From the NCBI GenBank assembly GCA_973895155.1, contig OZ316894.1, positions 24,862,001 to 24,926,000 on the forward strand: DNA of 64,000 nt, given 5' to 3'. The notes below the pieces were generated by a model. It ran no database searches and was not told the DNA's origin. It saw only the letters and a program-made list of their open reading frames with translations. The translations under genes and the position numbers were made by a program. Source of the stretch: Marsupella aquatica. Taxonomy: Eukaryota; Marchantiophyta. Below are positions 36,801-48,399 of the stretch, one piece after another. Position 1 is the stretch's first letter. Each line of letters opens with the position of its first letter.

Positions 36801-37321
36801 ATCTGAAGGGAACACAGGACTATGGATTACTATTTGATAATAGATCAAATAGAACGTTATTTGGCTATGTAGATTCTGACTATGGAGGCTGTCTGGATAC
36901 AAGGAGGTCTACAACTGGGTTTGTATACACTCTTGGAGGAGGATGTATCAGTTGGAAATCTACCTTGCAGAAGTGCATTTCTCAGTCTACTACAGAAGCA
37001 GAGTATGTTGCAGCAGTAGAAGCAACAAAGGAGGCAATTTGGTTGGATAAGTTGATCGCGGAGATGGGTTTAGAGTATGGAAAAATGACTCTAAAGTGTG
37101 ATAGTCAGAGTGCTCTTCACTTGGCTGCTAACCAGGTGATGGATAGCAGGGTGAAGCACATTGATATCAGGTACCATTTTATCAGGCAAACAATGTCTGA
37201 TAAAACTTTTGAGCTAGTCAAGATTGATGGAAAGCTCAATCTCGCTGATGCCTTTACCAAAGTGATTCTTTTGGAGAGTTTCTCAAGACACCGTGCTACT
37301 TTGCAGGTTTTGCAGTTGTAG
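33806..37321 (+). pseudogene. pol: copia Pol (protease, integrase, RT, RNase H), disrupted
   Basis: The protease core DWILDSACTFHIC is near 33848-33886. The GAG-pre-integrase zinc finger (LWHFCLGHMSEKG ... CEHCVLGKQHRKPF) is split by an inserted TIR element at 34298-34585. The integrase core has Asp in HSDVWGP, Asp in RSDNDGEY and Glu in NGVFERLNRT. RT begins near 35790, with a TAG at 36106-36108 replacing a sense codon after VVTAFL. The catalytic IYVDDML lies near 36346-36366. A one-base insertion at about 36766-36771 shifts the frame before the KWILRYLKGT segment. RNase H follows, with QSTTEAEYVA and the final stop at 37319-37321. Confidence 0.95.
34298..34585. mobile_element. 288-bp TIR element inserted in copia integrase, MULE-like
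   Basis: The ends are inverted repeats: CTCGGGGGTTTCACT on the left pairs with AGTGAGACCCCCGAG on the right, with one mismatch in 15. Left flank TTATTCTTCAA (34287-34297) resembles right flank TTATTCAA (34586-34593); an 11-bp duplication with a 3-bp loss in the TTC repeat explains the difference. Coding sequence of the pre-integrase domain resumes in sense after the insert. The interior is AT-rich with no ORF. Confidence 0.85.
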
Positions 37322-37516
37322 TGCAAGTAGAGTTATTTAGCAATGTGTGACTATTTGTTTATGGGTTACTCATTCCTGTTTGACTACGACTTAGTTCTAG
37401 TTAACCCTTAGTTAACCCTTGTGATTTTTAGGGGGAGACCTGGTTTGGTGATTGTCTAGAACTTCCCGCTAAGGATTCCATATGGTAGCATTTAGTTCAG
37501 TCCCCAAGACAAGAGT

Positions 37517-37526
37517 CAAGGGGAAG
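37517..37526 (+). promoter_or_regulatory. polypurine tract of the copia element
   Basis: A purine-rich CAAGGGGAAG lies directly before the 3' LTR at the expected plus-strand priming position. Confidence 0.75.
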
Positions 37527-37528
37527 TT

Positions 37529-37871
37529 TGTTAGATATTGCTCTAGTCTTGTGACTCATGAGCTAACCACAGTTAGTCTAACTCGGGTTAGGACTTAGCT
37601 AATGTTAGCGGTAGTGTTGTTGTGTATATAGCCAGGGCTGATGCCAGACCCTGGTGGAACTTAGGTTCATTGTTACGGAGCTAGTTGAGAGATAGGGAGA
37701 GCTTGTGCTGTGGATGCTTGGTATGGCCGGTTGGCCTAGAGTGCAGTAAAACTCTTGTGTGTTCCCGTGGACGTAGCCTCATGTGGAGGTGAACCACGTA
37801 TCTCTTTGTGTTGACTATTGTACGTTGGATGGTTCATGGCTTGCCGTTGTGAATGTTGTCTATGCTCAACA
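37529..37871 (+). repeat. 3' LTR of the copia element
   Basis: It pairs with the 5' LTR at 30759-31106 and ends GCTCAACA, followed by the TAATT duplication. It is shorter by a 4-bp GGCC unit and one G. Confidence 0.97.
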
Positions 37872-38344
37872 TAATTACACTAAAATCCTATTAGATGACA
37901 TTTGGGGTTTTCAAAACAATTGTCTTTTGTGTATACAGTAAAATCTTGTTTAGACGGCTTTATGGGATATACTGCCCCAATGAAACTAAAACCAAAGCTT
38001 TTGCTCTAGTTTGGAGTGGCTATCATTGCCCATAATGCTGGAACAGGTCAAGCTTAGTAATCTTTTTTATTTTTTGTGACTTTAGTAAGATAAAGTAGAG
38101 TAGAATCTCCCTAAAGATAACCAGATTTTGAACTGGGCATTCCCATAAGGCCCTGACAAATAAAAATACATTAAGAAATAAAAGAGAGAACCAATAAAAA
38201 TCTCGAAGGGCATCTAAAAATCAAAGAGATAAACGTTAAGAACTCAAAGAGACAAACGATTCTAGAACTCAAAGAGAGAAACGATTCTTTCTTATGAAGT
38301 CAACATTTAGAATCTGAGTTAAACGATTCTCTTACACAGTCAAC

Positions 38345-38600
38345 AGCGCATTCTGAATACTCCTTCCCGTTTGGATTGACTGCCGGACTGAGCTGGGAGA
38401 ATGCATTCCAAATCTGAGTCTCAAGACCACTCCTCCCGGTTTGGATTCACTCCTGGACTGATCGAGCTGGGAGAATGCGTGCTGAAGCTGAGTGTGCAGA
38501 ACACACCTTCCAGTTTGGATTGATTCCTGGACTGAGCTGGGAGAATGCAGAAACTGGCTCAGTCCTAGACCACTACTTCCGGTTTAGATTTAGCTCAACT
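38345..38600 (+). repeat. tandem repeat upstream of GDSL gene 1, about 80-90-bp unit
   Basis: Units contain CCGGTTTGGATT (variants), CCTGGACTGAGCTGGGAGAATGC and a CTGAGT...CCACT linker. About three and a half diverged units are present here. The paralogous position at 51795-51985 has about one unit fewer. Confidence 0.85.
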
Positions 38601-38709
38601 GAGCTCGGTCAACAACAGAGTCTGAATTGAAAATGCAATAGCGTGAGATTGAAAAAGCTGGCTCGTGCCCAGACAACTACTTCCTGTTTAGATCTCATTT
38701 CAAGTCACC

Positions 38710-38718
38710 TATATAATA
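38710..38718 (+). promoter_or_regulatory. possible TATA box of GDSL gene 1
   Basis: TATATAATA lies about 320 bp before the start codon and is conserved at the same place in the paralog (52107-52116). No intron or upstream ATG evidence was evaluated. Confidence 0.45.
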
Positions 38719-39038
38719 ACTAGAGCTCAGACTTAGATCACTCTTTACGAATGTAAAACCGAATTATTAGTAAAAAGGTATAATGCTTGGAAGGTCGCAG
38801 ATTACGACACTCCCGTTGTCGTTCATCACTGTTGATCCTTCAAACTAATGTAGTATCTCGACTCACAACACCACCAATCATTGACTATTTCAATTCACAA
38901 GACCACTTTTGACTCTTTGAAATATAGTTTAGGTTCACAAAGAATAGACTTGACTGGGTGATAGGGTTTGACAGAGTGAGGTCTCAATAAGGAGAGGTCG
39001 ATCCTGAGTTTGCATTCATAGCAGCTCGAACACGAACA

Positions 39039-41542
39039 ATGCGGTCCCTTTCAGACCCTTCCCTCGGTGCCGGGGTGAAAACTGTCGTGGCTGTGGCAAT
39101 GCTATGGATGTACGCTAATAATGCTGCTCAGGCATTCACATGTCCGCCGGGCTTCATTAGTTTCGGAACTTCGCTCAGTGACACGGGCACTGTGGCGTTT
39201 GCGTTCCCGGGAAATTTTACTTCTGAGAAGCTACCATACGGAGAGACCTTCTTTGGCTCCAGCGCATATCGCTTCTCCGATGGACGCCTCGTGGTCGACT
39301 TCTTTGGTTAGCTCATCGGACCCCTCCCTTAATTTGACCGATGCAAGCCCAAGACATGACCCTGTTCTGTATCGTTCTTGTCCTGCAGTCAAGCTTTCAG
39401 TGGTGCTTTTACAAAGGGAGGACGCAAAAGTTGAATTAATAGCGACAGAGACTAATTTCCGTCAGTTTATTACCAACGATGCCATCAGACTACGATGAGC
39501 AGAATAAATCACAGTAGTTCGATGTCTACGAGCCAGACATAGTTCAACACACAGCATTTTCAGGAAATACAGCATGAGAAAAGTAACCAGAGATATGGAG
39601 TCAGCAGAACCGAATAGCTAGGGCGGCAGTAGGACCTATCTCATCGCACTTCCTGACGAGCCGGACGTAGCTCAAACAGTGAAATGCTCTTTGCTTCCTT
39701 CCCAATTGCGTTCTTACCGTCAGCTTGACATTGTAGCTTTTGTTTTTTTTCTGTGCTATCTTTGTACGATCAAGTCGGCCTTGTTTTATGGTGCAGATCT
39801 GGCTTTTGGGTATCCGTTGCTCAGCTCATCTCTGCAGAGTGTTGCACCGGACTTTCGGCGTGGGGTGAACTTTGCAACGTCAGGAGCAACTGGGATAGCT
39901 GAGGCACCTGAGGTCCCTTTCAATTTGGATGTACAAGTGAAGCAGTTCTCGAGGTTTAAACGGAGCACACAGGTCGCAAAACGGGCTGCTGGTGAGAACT
40001 TCACTCCGTCCCTCGCCCTTCAAACCACTGTAGCTTTCTGAGAATTAAAGGGAGTCAGTACCAAAAACAAGAGGATCGAACTTGCCCTTGCCCTTCAGTC
40101 ATCCTACGTACCCCTCTTCTAATCTGGGCTACAGTGGTATCTCGATCACCGTCAATAACAGTATTTCCAGATTATCGAATTGAGTGGAATGCTTCTCCAC
40201 CAGCTTAGAAGTGGAATTTGTTCAAAGTCAAAAGTACCCCATCATCATCTTAACATCATTCATTTCACGAGTGTAGGGGTGCCTAGTCAAGCAAAGTCAT
40301 TGCTTCCGAAAAATTCCGTCTTCACCGATGGTCTGTATATCCTTTCATTCGGAAGAAACGACTTCACTTTTGGGTATCGATTGCAAGGATTCAACATAAC
40401 GACAGCTATTTCAAGCCTTGTGCCTCGACTTGTGTTGTCCATTGTTGATGGCATCGAAGTGAGTAACAGCTGAATTCCTTTGTCTTCTTCACTCTTTGTC
40501 TTTTCAAGAAGTGAAATCGTGCCCTGCTTATTTGAAACAGTGTGGCCTTTTCTGGAAACTCTTAAGAGGAAGAAATCTTGGTGAAATTCCTTTTAGGGTG
40601 TTGGAGATTCACTACTGTGTACATTTTGCAGTATTTCATTTCAAGCCAGAATTATATGAACTCAAGTAGATTGACTTTCTTAAACTCTCTACTCAATTTC
40701 TCGAGAGTGCTCATGCTTTGGCTTGAGAGATTTTTTATGCAAAGTAGATGGCAACGTGGTACAGGTTGCTCAAACGAATCATATCTGACAAATGTTGCGG
40801 TAAAAAATTGCAGACTTTGTACGCCGAGGGAGCAAGAAACTTCCTTGTTTTCAATGTCTCCCCGCAAGGATGCTCTCCTCAATATCTGACCGACTTCGGA
40901 TCTTCAAACCCGGCTGACTATGATGGGAATGGGTGTTTAATTGCATATAATCAAGTGATCCAACTTTTCAACGCTACATTAAAAGCAGCAGTCGATGGAT
41001 TGCGAAGCAATCTGAGCGGGTCAACTATTTTGTATTTTGATTATTACCAAGCGACGATTGCTGTGATTGAAGATCCAGAATCATATGGTAAGACTGATTT
41101 CCACCTCATACCTTAATTCTTGGCTGGCAATTGACAATTGTTTGAGTAACTACTGGTGTCTAAATTCCTTTCTGATTGACATTCTGACTAATGTGAGGCT
41201 ACTGTAGGCTTTGCAGCGGCGACGATACTAGATGCCTGTTGTGGAGTTGGCGGAAAATATAATTACAATCCAGATGTGCAATGCGCAGCAACTGGCAGCA
41301 TCAACAATGTCACAGTATCAGTGGGGTCTTGTAGCAATCCAAACGAGTACATTAATTGGGATGGTATTCACTTCACTGACGCTTTCAATGGAGTAATTGC
41401 AGAACTTCTTCTATCTGGACAGTTTTTAGATCCCCCCATCAATATGCAAACAAGTTGCAATCTTGATTTCAGCAAATTCACAGGGGTCAATTTCACTCAA
41501 GCTTACCCTAACGGCTACATTATAGACCCTCCCAGTTCTTGA
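39039..41542 (+). CDS. GDSL-type esterase/lipase 1, five exons
   Basis: Exons are 39039-39306, 39797-39991, 40277-40458, 40814-41087 and 41208-41542. All introns are GT-AG and phases join to 417 codons plus stop. The product is a secreted SGNH hydrolase that cleaves esters of lipids or cell-wall compounds. Residues 1-32 form a signal peptide (VKTVVAVAMLWMY core, AQA cleavage). Block I is FISFGTSLSDTG, with Thr replacing the usual Asp of GDS but the nucleophile Ser45 kept. Block II is GVNFATSGAT, block III is FGRNDF and block V is WDGIHFTDA (Asp and His). NxS/T sites are frequent. Length is slightly above the usual 350-400. The start is the first ATG after the TATA box, and the paralog has an identical gene structure. 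Confidence 0.93.
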
Positions 41543-44531
41543 TAGCCTGATTGCATTGCATTGGACGGCTGACAAGGTGGTCCTCACCACACGTCCAGCA
41601 TTAGCAATATTCACACCGCAGAAGCTTTGGGCATGACCGTTTTGCTCGGTGTAGCTACTTAAGATTGGTGCCGTTGATAGCTCCGCAATCTTGGAGCAGA
41701 AAACATTCTAGAAGACTGTAAGTAGATGTGCAGAAGTCATTACCAGATGTTCTTCATAACTTTCAACAATGAGTTTGGAAATGATCTAACAATTAATTGA
41801 GTTATAGGTTATTATGCATGCTTCAAAAACTTCATAAAAGTCCATACAAACTTCGTACTGTGCCGGACAGAGCGAAGATGGAACGCCCCAGTGTACAATG
41901 TATAAAATTTCTATTTGGTACCCTTTTGCAAGATTCAATCCACTATCGGTTCAATCTGGTGGCCAGTAAAAGTAGCTGACAGTCAAACTCTTAACATTGT
42001 TTTGCCTATACCACCCCCTTCAGGAAATCAGTTGAACCTCGACTTTAGCACTCTAGGAAGGCATCAAAACTAAAACCCAAATTGATACCCACACTTCGGT
42101 TACGGTATCAATTCGCCAGTTGACCTACGGTAGCTTGGTGTCATCGCTAAGAACAACACCAACCGTTACATTGTTCTGCAGTAAAACAATACATTCCCGC
42201 TCAACAAATGAACAGCTCAACAATATACGGGACAATATAAAGTGGGCGGCTTAGAGAAGGGACCACGCCAGGTTTTTTTCTTCGGCCGAATTTTGGCCTG
42301 GCTACGATTAGGAAGGGAAACTATGAGATTTATCTGTCCGAGCAAATTCGCCACCTTCCTCACTCCTTTGGGGACTCTAGTCACCGGATCCGACAATACT
42401 CCTTAAATCTCCAAAGATCTAACAATGCGCTCTTCGAAGAGATACCCTAACGCGGCCTGAGCTATGGTAGCTTGTAGAGTAGAGCAAACATTACTGAGAC
42501 ACTAGCTAGCTAGAGACTGCAAGACATTGCATTACTTCAACAAATAAACTACAGTAGATACGGGCCCAGCTTTGTAGTAACCTGTCCATCAAATTATCTG
42601 ATAAAACTAACTTGCCCCACAAACAAATTATTTATCAACCCACCCCCCATTTCGTACTCCAGTTAGTATTAACTTGTATATGGGTTCCCGTTGTAATGTG
42701 ACGAGTCACTACTGGCTAGCCTTAACCTGCCGTGACCCTTCCTTGCTCATCTACTGTTCATTTTTGGTGGCAATGAATAGCTAACATGTGCAGGTGTGAT
42801 TTAAAAGTATGAGGCCAAAATTGTTGTAAACAAAAATTGATGTTATAGTAAGTTACAGTTGCATGCACTTTTTGGCTATGCATCAAGAAATGCTACACAA
42901 TTTGTGCCAATGGAGTTGCACAACCCATTTGCCATGCCCATGGCTTCCACCTAGAATGTAGCTAATTTTTCTCCTTTCTATGTGACACACCGGAATGAGC
43001 CAAACAACATAATGAACTAATTTTCTCCTTTCTAGATAACAAACCCAAACCACAAAATGACCAAATGTGTTGATGTGATAGCACATGATGCCAGAGATTT
43101 TAGAAAATAACTTTCCATGTGATCTGTAAACAACAAAATGCAAACTTCAAAATGAACCAAACCTGAGACACAACCCAGTGAACTATTTTTCTCCTTTTTG
43201 TGTAACACACTGCCAAAGAACAAGATGCACTAAACCACAAAATGAGCCAAACACTTAATGGAGACACTACCCCAAAGGTGAGACACTTAATGGGGAGACA
43301 AACGAATTAAAAGCATCAAACTCCCGGACAGAATCCCAATACAAAGGGGAAAAACAGGTCCATGACTGCCAGTGTTGACCTTAAGAGTTTCAGTTCTCCT
43401 CAACTTACATTTCACTGCCATTTCTTCTCCGTCAAGACTTTCAGTTTTCCACATCCTACTATGGGGGCTCTGCTGTTCATCTTGAGATCGTCGAGATCAG
43501 TTTGTTAAACAGTGATTTATAGAGAAATAGAACTAAAGGAGCAAGAATTTGTAACTTGCTTTGTCAATCGGCCATCTCCTACCCACAAGGAAAACCAAGA
43601 CGGTGAGAAAGGTGAGTCAATTCGTAGTTTCAAAATCATCTATTCCTGCAATCCCACTGAGCTGGTGTTGCATGCTTGTTGTGATTTCAACCCAGGGTAC
43701 AACTCAGGATTGTGATTAATGAAATTATGCATCCTCAGTGCCAGAGAACCAGTTCATCCTCATTATTCATTTGGTAGAGTCTGAAAGGACCCAAATGATT
43801 GGATGAAGTTAATGTCGGGCTTACATCATACGTAGGTGCCATTGCAAAAACTTCTCTGGCTTCCATCTACGCACCGGCACAAAACTACCAGTTTACAATC
43901 TGAAGTTGAAGGGGTCTTCTAACCAAACGAGTTCAGATTAAATTAATCTCGTGTATGACCTACTGCACGACCTGGAACTTAATTCTCTCTACGAACCTTC
44001 GTTGGGTACCAGTTTCTGGCATCAGGAAGGATGCTGTTGTAGTGCAGACCCCTATCAGGTGCGTAAATACCGCAAAGCACAGATCCATCGATGGACATTG
44101 CAGACGATGAATGAGTCAAGCAATTGATTGTTGGGTCCAACCAACCCAACACTAGATAGGAAACTTGGGAGCAGCAGAGTGTGAGTATAAAAGTTACTGA
44201 TTGCCCCGAAATATCCAATCCATTCTAGTGTGAACATTCTCGCGTTGTGGAAATTTGAATTCGAGCCATTATGATCGACAGTTTTGGCTTCACTATCAAT
44301 ACTCCGTTTCGTTATCTTCCCGGGTATGCATTTCCTTCGTCGTACTTACCTTATGAATGATTAAATTTTCTCCCATTTGAAACTTCAATATTACTAGGAA
44401 ACCTCGATATGCTATACCACAGACGCTCTGTTTAGATGCATATTTCAGTACAACCGTCAACGGCAACGACATGAGGGAGAAGGGGTCAGGTACATCAGAC
44501 TTGCAAACAAGAAAGAGTAGTTCTAGGAAAT

Positions 44532-45747
44532 TTAGGAACTCCTTTGATTGTTGAAATCATACAAGAAGAGATTGATTCCATCCACCCTTGTTGTCCTGGA
44601 CGGCTCTAGATTCTCAAAAGGCCAACAAAAGGAAACAACACGAGCACCAGCTGGTAGCTGTTGACACAGTTTAGGATACAGCTTACTATTCCCCTTGACA
44701 GTCAAATACAAGGACACAACAGAAGCGGTGGAAAGATCAACCAGGAACGCATCTTTCTGCTCGATAGTGACCAAGTGAGTTAACCCTTCCGCTTCCACTG
44801 CTTTGGCTCCCTCCTCGTATAGTTTTGGTCCAGTTCTACTCCGTAACCATGCGCTCCGTGGTGCCTTGCAGCTGAAATAGAAAATATCTTATTCCTCAGT
44901 CATGTGAAACACGTGAAGACAATTGAAAAAACAACCAGGAACACATCAGTTGCAATTGGGATGTTTAGGGTTCAATGGGATTTCGGTTAAGTGTATCAAA
45001 GGCAAAGCTGGTTCACAGACGGTGGGAAGTAAAGAAGCTGGTTCACAGACGGTGGGAAGATCTCAATTTTGGACAAGAAAACGAGGTAAAGAATTTCTCA
45101 AGCCTCAAACGCAGATGGCAGACTAGGGTACAATGGAATCTTCTCTCCATCTTCATGTGAAAATTGCCATTCATTCCTCCATGCATATTTTCGAAGGACC
45201 GACGAACCAAAGAATGAAGTGCAGGAGCGAGCAACAGTATTCGTTCCTTGCTTTCGGATAAATCAAAGAGCAGAGGAATGAAGAGGGGGAGCTACTGAAT
45301 ACTTTCCATTCATTCATTCCAAATACAAACGAGCGAAAGAATGGCGTGCAGGGCTACCACAACCCTACAACAGAGAAGCAGAAGAAATGCTGAAATGGCG
45401 TGACCACGGCTGACCGAACTCTCTACAGCTGGAATCATCAAATAACGAGGACAGCGGAATTCCGGGTGCAAAAAAAAACTAGTTCAACTACTCCACAGCT
45501 TGAAAGTAACACGGTCTGTTAGATAGCTACTGAGCCGCAATGAGAAGGCGAGCATCGCCGCATCCAAGGTCCACGACGCGGTCGGTCGAATTGACGCCGG
45601 CAAGCTGCAGCATGCGGAGGGCAACGTGATGCGGAGTCCCGTGGTACGGTGCCAAACGGAAGCCCGCCCATACCTGAACCAGAGACCGAGTCTCATGGCC
45701 TGAGAGGAGGAGCTGCCAGCCATTTCGCCGTAGCCGCTCTCCACCAC
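44532..45747 (-). pseudogene. methyltransferase pseudogene (copy B)
   Basis: It is the counterpart of the copy A gene at 25077-26879. Exon 1 (about 45747-45535) has lost one base near 45672, so the frame breaks after GLWFRYGRA. The donor that reads GT in copy A is CT here (base 45534). Exon 2 (about 44875-44532) has lost one G near 44827, again shifting the frame, although the last 89 codons are nearly identical to copy A. The 5' side ends at 45748, where copies A and B diverge. Three independent lesions make it non-functional. Confidence 0.85.
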
Positions 45748-45757
45748 TTTTAGTATA

Positions 45758-45988
45758 CCAGTAGCCAGTTTCTCACCTCGTCGTAGACTACAAAAGCACT
45801 CAAGGACTTAGTTATGTTCAATGTCTTGGAGACGTGTCTTTTCTTCTTTTTCTTTATTCTTCTTTTTCTTGGAGACGCCAGTTTCTCACCTAGTCGTAGA
45901 CTCCAATTGCACTCAAGGACTTAGTTATGTTCAATGTCTTGGAGACGGGTCGTTTCTTCTTTTTCTTTTTTCTTCTTTTTCTTGGAGA
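45758..45988 (+). repeat. two-copy tandem duplication, about 115 bp, with TTCTTTTTCTT runs
   Basis: Two units start with CCAGTTTCTCACCT and end in TTCTTGGAGACG; each contains CAAGGACTTAGTTATGTTCAA. Copy A has only one related unit (near 27758), so the duplication arose in copy B. Confidence 0.85.
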
Positions 45989-46247
45989 CGTGTCTTAATA
46001 ATTGCAGATCAGAATGTGACAATAGAAGATGTATAAGGTATACTATGTCACTCAATACCATGATAAACCCAAATATTTTGTTTAACTCGCCAAGTGTTAT
46101 TCTAAACATGTATCTGGCTGTCCATTTTTTATGTTCAACCTACCAGGACACTTTAAGGCCTGCTGGAAGTCCTTCTCTCTTATTTATACAGTAAAATCCC
46201 ATTATCATGTGACAAGTTACTATTGGATAGCCTGAGCCCAGAGTGGT

Positions 46248-46402
46248 CATTTTGCTAACTTGTCCTCCAAATAAAATTGATTATCAATTTGTCCCCCATT
46301 TTGTATTTGGGTTAATATTAACTTGTATATGGTTCCGTAACCAAGTGAAACTGATGAAGGGGTTGATAATTAATTTTATTTGGGGGACAAGTTAGTAAGA
46401 TG
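46248..46402. mobile_element. 155-bp foldback/MITE-like element
   Basis: The first 40 bp (CATTTTGCTAACTTGTCC...) are the inverted complement of the last 40 bp (ending ...GACAAGTTAGTAAGATG) with about four mismatches. It is absent from duplication copy 1. Partial relatives lie near 20959 and 42608 (TAACTTGCCCCACAAACAA and TTAACTyGTATATGG segments). The flanking target duplication is not clear. Confidence 0.7.
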
Positions 46403-46569
46403 CTCAATGGAATATAGTGCCCCAAAGAAAAAGGAGAGCTTTTGCTCGAGTTTGGAGAGGCTATCATTGCCCATAATGCTCTCGGAATAGGAGCTTAGTA
46501 CATTTTAAATCTTTTTATATTGGGTGACTTTAGTAAGTTAAAGTAGAGGAGAATCTCCCTAAAGATATC

Positions 46570-46595
46570 CAGATCTTGAACTGGGCATTCCCATA
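46570..46595 (+). repeat. left 26-bp direct repeat bounding the 4.85-kb insertion
   Basis: The sequence starts CAGATCTTGAACTGGG and ends CCCATA. It is identical to 51448-51473. In duplication copy 1 the same sequence occurs once, near 38122-38148 (with one T for C), in continuous context. Confidence 0.9.
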
Positions 46596-46689
46596 TAGCC
46601 AGCTCATCCTGGAACAAAAAATGTTAATTTGTCCTATGCAGGAGATTAAAAAGTTGGGGCAGAGTGAAAGGGAAAAAATAAATTCTTAT

Positions 46690-47430
46690 GCCACGGGCAA
46701 GGGGATGGGTATCCAAGGGGAGGAGTATCCAATGCAGTGGGGGCAACGGGAAGGGCTCGCTGGCGCAGGGCGCAGGGCAATTCAGTCTACGAGAAGGGGC
46801 TGGCGTGCCAGCGCGAAGGGCAAAAGGCAGGGCGCAGGGATGGGCTGGCGCAGGGATGGGCTGGCCCAGGGCGAAGGGCTGGCGAAGGGCGAAGGGCTGG
46901 GGAACACAGGGCAAGGCTCACATTGTGCAACGATCAACTCTCGATGTCTGATGGCGGCTGCGGCGGGTGTTGAGGCTGGACTCGAGCTGCTGTGGCATGG
47001 ACTCGAGCTTTCTTGGCTGGTGGCTGCTGGACTCGAGCTGCTGTGGCTGGTTGGAGATGGACTTGAGCTGGGCTTGGGAGCTTGCTGGACTCGATCGATG
47101 ACTTCATGCTGCTGCAGCCACTCTTGATGTTGCTCGTCTGATTCGCGATCGTTGCTGCTGATATCAATGTCACTGATCGATTGCTGCTGTCATTGAGCTA
47201 CTGATGCTGCTGCTGCTGCTATTGATCGCTGTTGATGCTCTCATCGCTGCTGACATTGAGCTAATGATGCTGCTGATTGATTGCTGATGCTGCTGATCGA
47301 TTGAGGCTGGACTCGATGTCTGATGTCTGCTCGCTCACTGCTGCTCGCTCTCTCTCTCTCTCACTGCTGCTCACTCTCTCTCACTCACTGCTGCTCGGTG
47401 TCTCTCGCTCACTGGAGTCGTTTACTGCTG
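46690..47430 (+). repeat. low-complexity GC-rich and triplet-repeat region
   Basis: GGGCGAAGGGCTGGCG-type units repeat at 46790-46910. CTGCTGGACTCGAGCTGCTGTGGC units follow near 46975-47070, then GCTGCTGAT repeats and CTCTCTCTCACTGCTGCT runs to about 47410. Long frames here on both strands (up to 183 codons) follow from the composition and are not called as genes. Confidence 0.75.
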
Positions 47431-48399
47431 GAGTCATTTATCGCAGAGTAGTGTAGTGGTTCGCGCCATGCTAGAGCAATGAGCGAGCAAGCAGCAATGT
47501 TCTTCTCCTTCGATTCTCCCAAGCAGCAATAGCTGCGAGCTGAGAGCAGCTCTACAGTCTACGAACACAGTCCACAGTGGACAGTCCCCTCTCGCGATGC
47601 TGCCTTGCCTAACTAGCAAAAAGAAGTTTAGCTCAAGCTTGGACCTAGCAAGAGAAATGCCCCTTGCGGCTCTCTCGTCCATCGGCTTCGTGCAGCTCTA
47701 GGGAGCGCTTCATATGTGTTTACGGAGAGACAGACGCACGGTTCACAGGCAGAGGCATTTGAAAACGAAGAGAGACACGGGAAGGAGGTTAAGACAAGTT
47801 GAGCGAGCTTGTTCGGCTCACGTGAGCGAAGCTAGTGTAGAGCGAAGTCGCGTTATTGATGTTCCGCTTTTCATGACGAAGCCTGGTGATAGTGGAAGGA
47901 GGAGATGGCGACGGCCTAGTAGTCCCCTATGCTCCTCTTCTCTCTCGTCTAGCAAGAGGGATTTAGATTTGTTTTCATTTACTCTAGAGTCCTCCATCAT
48001 CCGTTGTGAGTCTCTGTAAGGTGAAGGACCTTTCCATTTGGGGCCGAGGTTCCATAGTTGGTTAGTAGTTTGGCAGGAGTTGATAACTGAGCTGCGTTCA
48101 TTTTTAACCCCCTTGCAGCTCTCGTTTTGCTTGGTGGCTGAGACTGAGCAATCGCTGTCTAATGGTTCTTTGTGACGAGTCTTTCCATGTATCTTGGAGG
48201 CTTCCAAGTATTTTGGAGTTTGAAAAATGTATTTTGGAGTTTGAAAAATGAACGTTGTGTAATCTGTTTTCCAGACCAAATGTTTTGGGCCGGTGACCTT
48301 AGCATTTAGTTTGGGGGGAGACTACACTTGTTTCACTGCTACTTAAGCAGAGCCCTTGCCTTAGTTTATTCACTTCTTCAGTGAGTTTGCTCTTGCCTC
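47431..48399. other. no supported gene
   Basis: Frames at 47714-48019(+) and 48279-47818(-) lack recognisable motifs. A 21-bp direct repeat containing TATTTTGGAGTTTGAAAAAT occurs twice at about 48210-48252. The end of this region (48300-48380) may hold promoter sequence of the downstream HUH gene. Confidence 0.45.

Larger units (their letters stand above)
30759..37871 (+). mobile_element. Ty1/copia LTR retrotransposon, full-length but inactive
   Basis: The element is 7113 bp with LTRs of 348 and 343 bp, a primer-binding site, a gag-pol region in copia order (gag, protease, integrase, RT, RNase H), a purine tract and perfect TAATT target duplications at 30754-30758 and 37872-37876. By eye the LTRs differ at about ten substitutions and two small indels (roughly 3 percent), so insertion is fairly recent. 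Coding is broken by at least three in-frame stops, one frameshift and an inserted TIR element, so it cannot make its own proteins. Confidence 0.97.
37932..42557 (+). repeat. duplication copy 1 (contains GDSL gene 1)
   Basis: The copy starts at TATACAGTAAAATC and ends at AACTACAGTAG. It matches 46186-46595 and then 51448-55997 with high identity through promoter, exons, introns and 3' flank. The copia 3' end lies only about 60 bp to its left. Confidence 0.92.
42565..46110. repeat. segmental duplication, copy B
   Basis: Collinear with copy A at 20928-27960 but without the two LINE insertions, the 230-bp block and the 635-bp intron block. It lies between the two GDSL duplication copies. Matching starts at GGGCCCAGCTTT and fades after the CAAGTGTTATTCTAA segment near 46105. 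Confidence 0.9.

Noticed and set aside
43979-44237. Minus-strand frame conserved between copies A and B (also near 24270-24521)
   Set aside because: Conservation is explained by the segmental duplication; copy A has a stop, and no domain is recognisable.
46576-47127. 183-codon frame at the left end of the 4.85-kb insertion
   Set aside because: The composition reflects GGGC/GAAG and CTG repeats; no domain and no start context.
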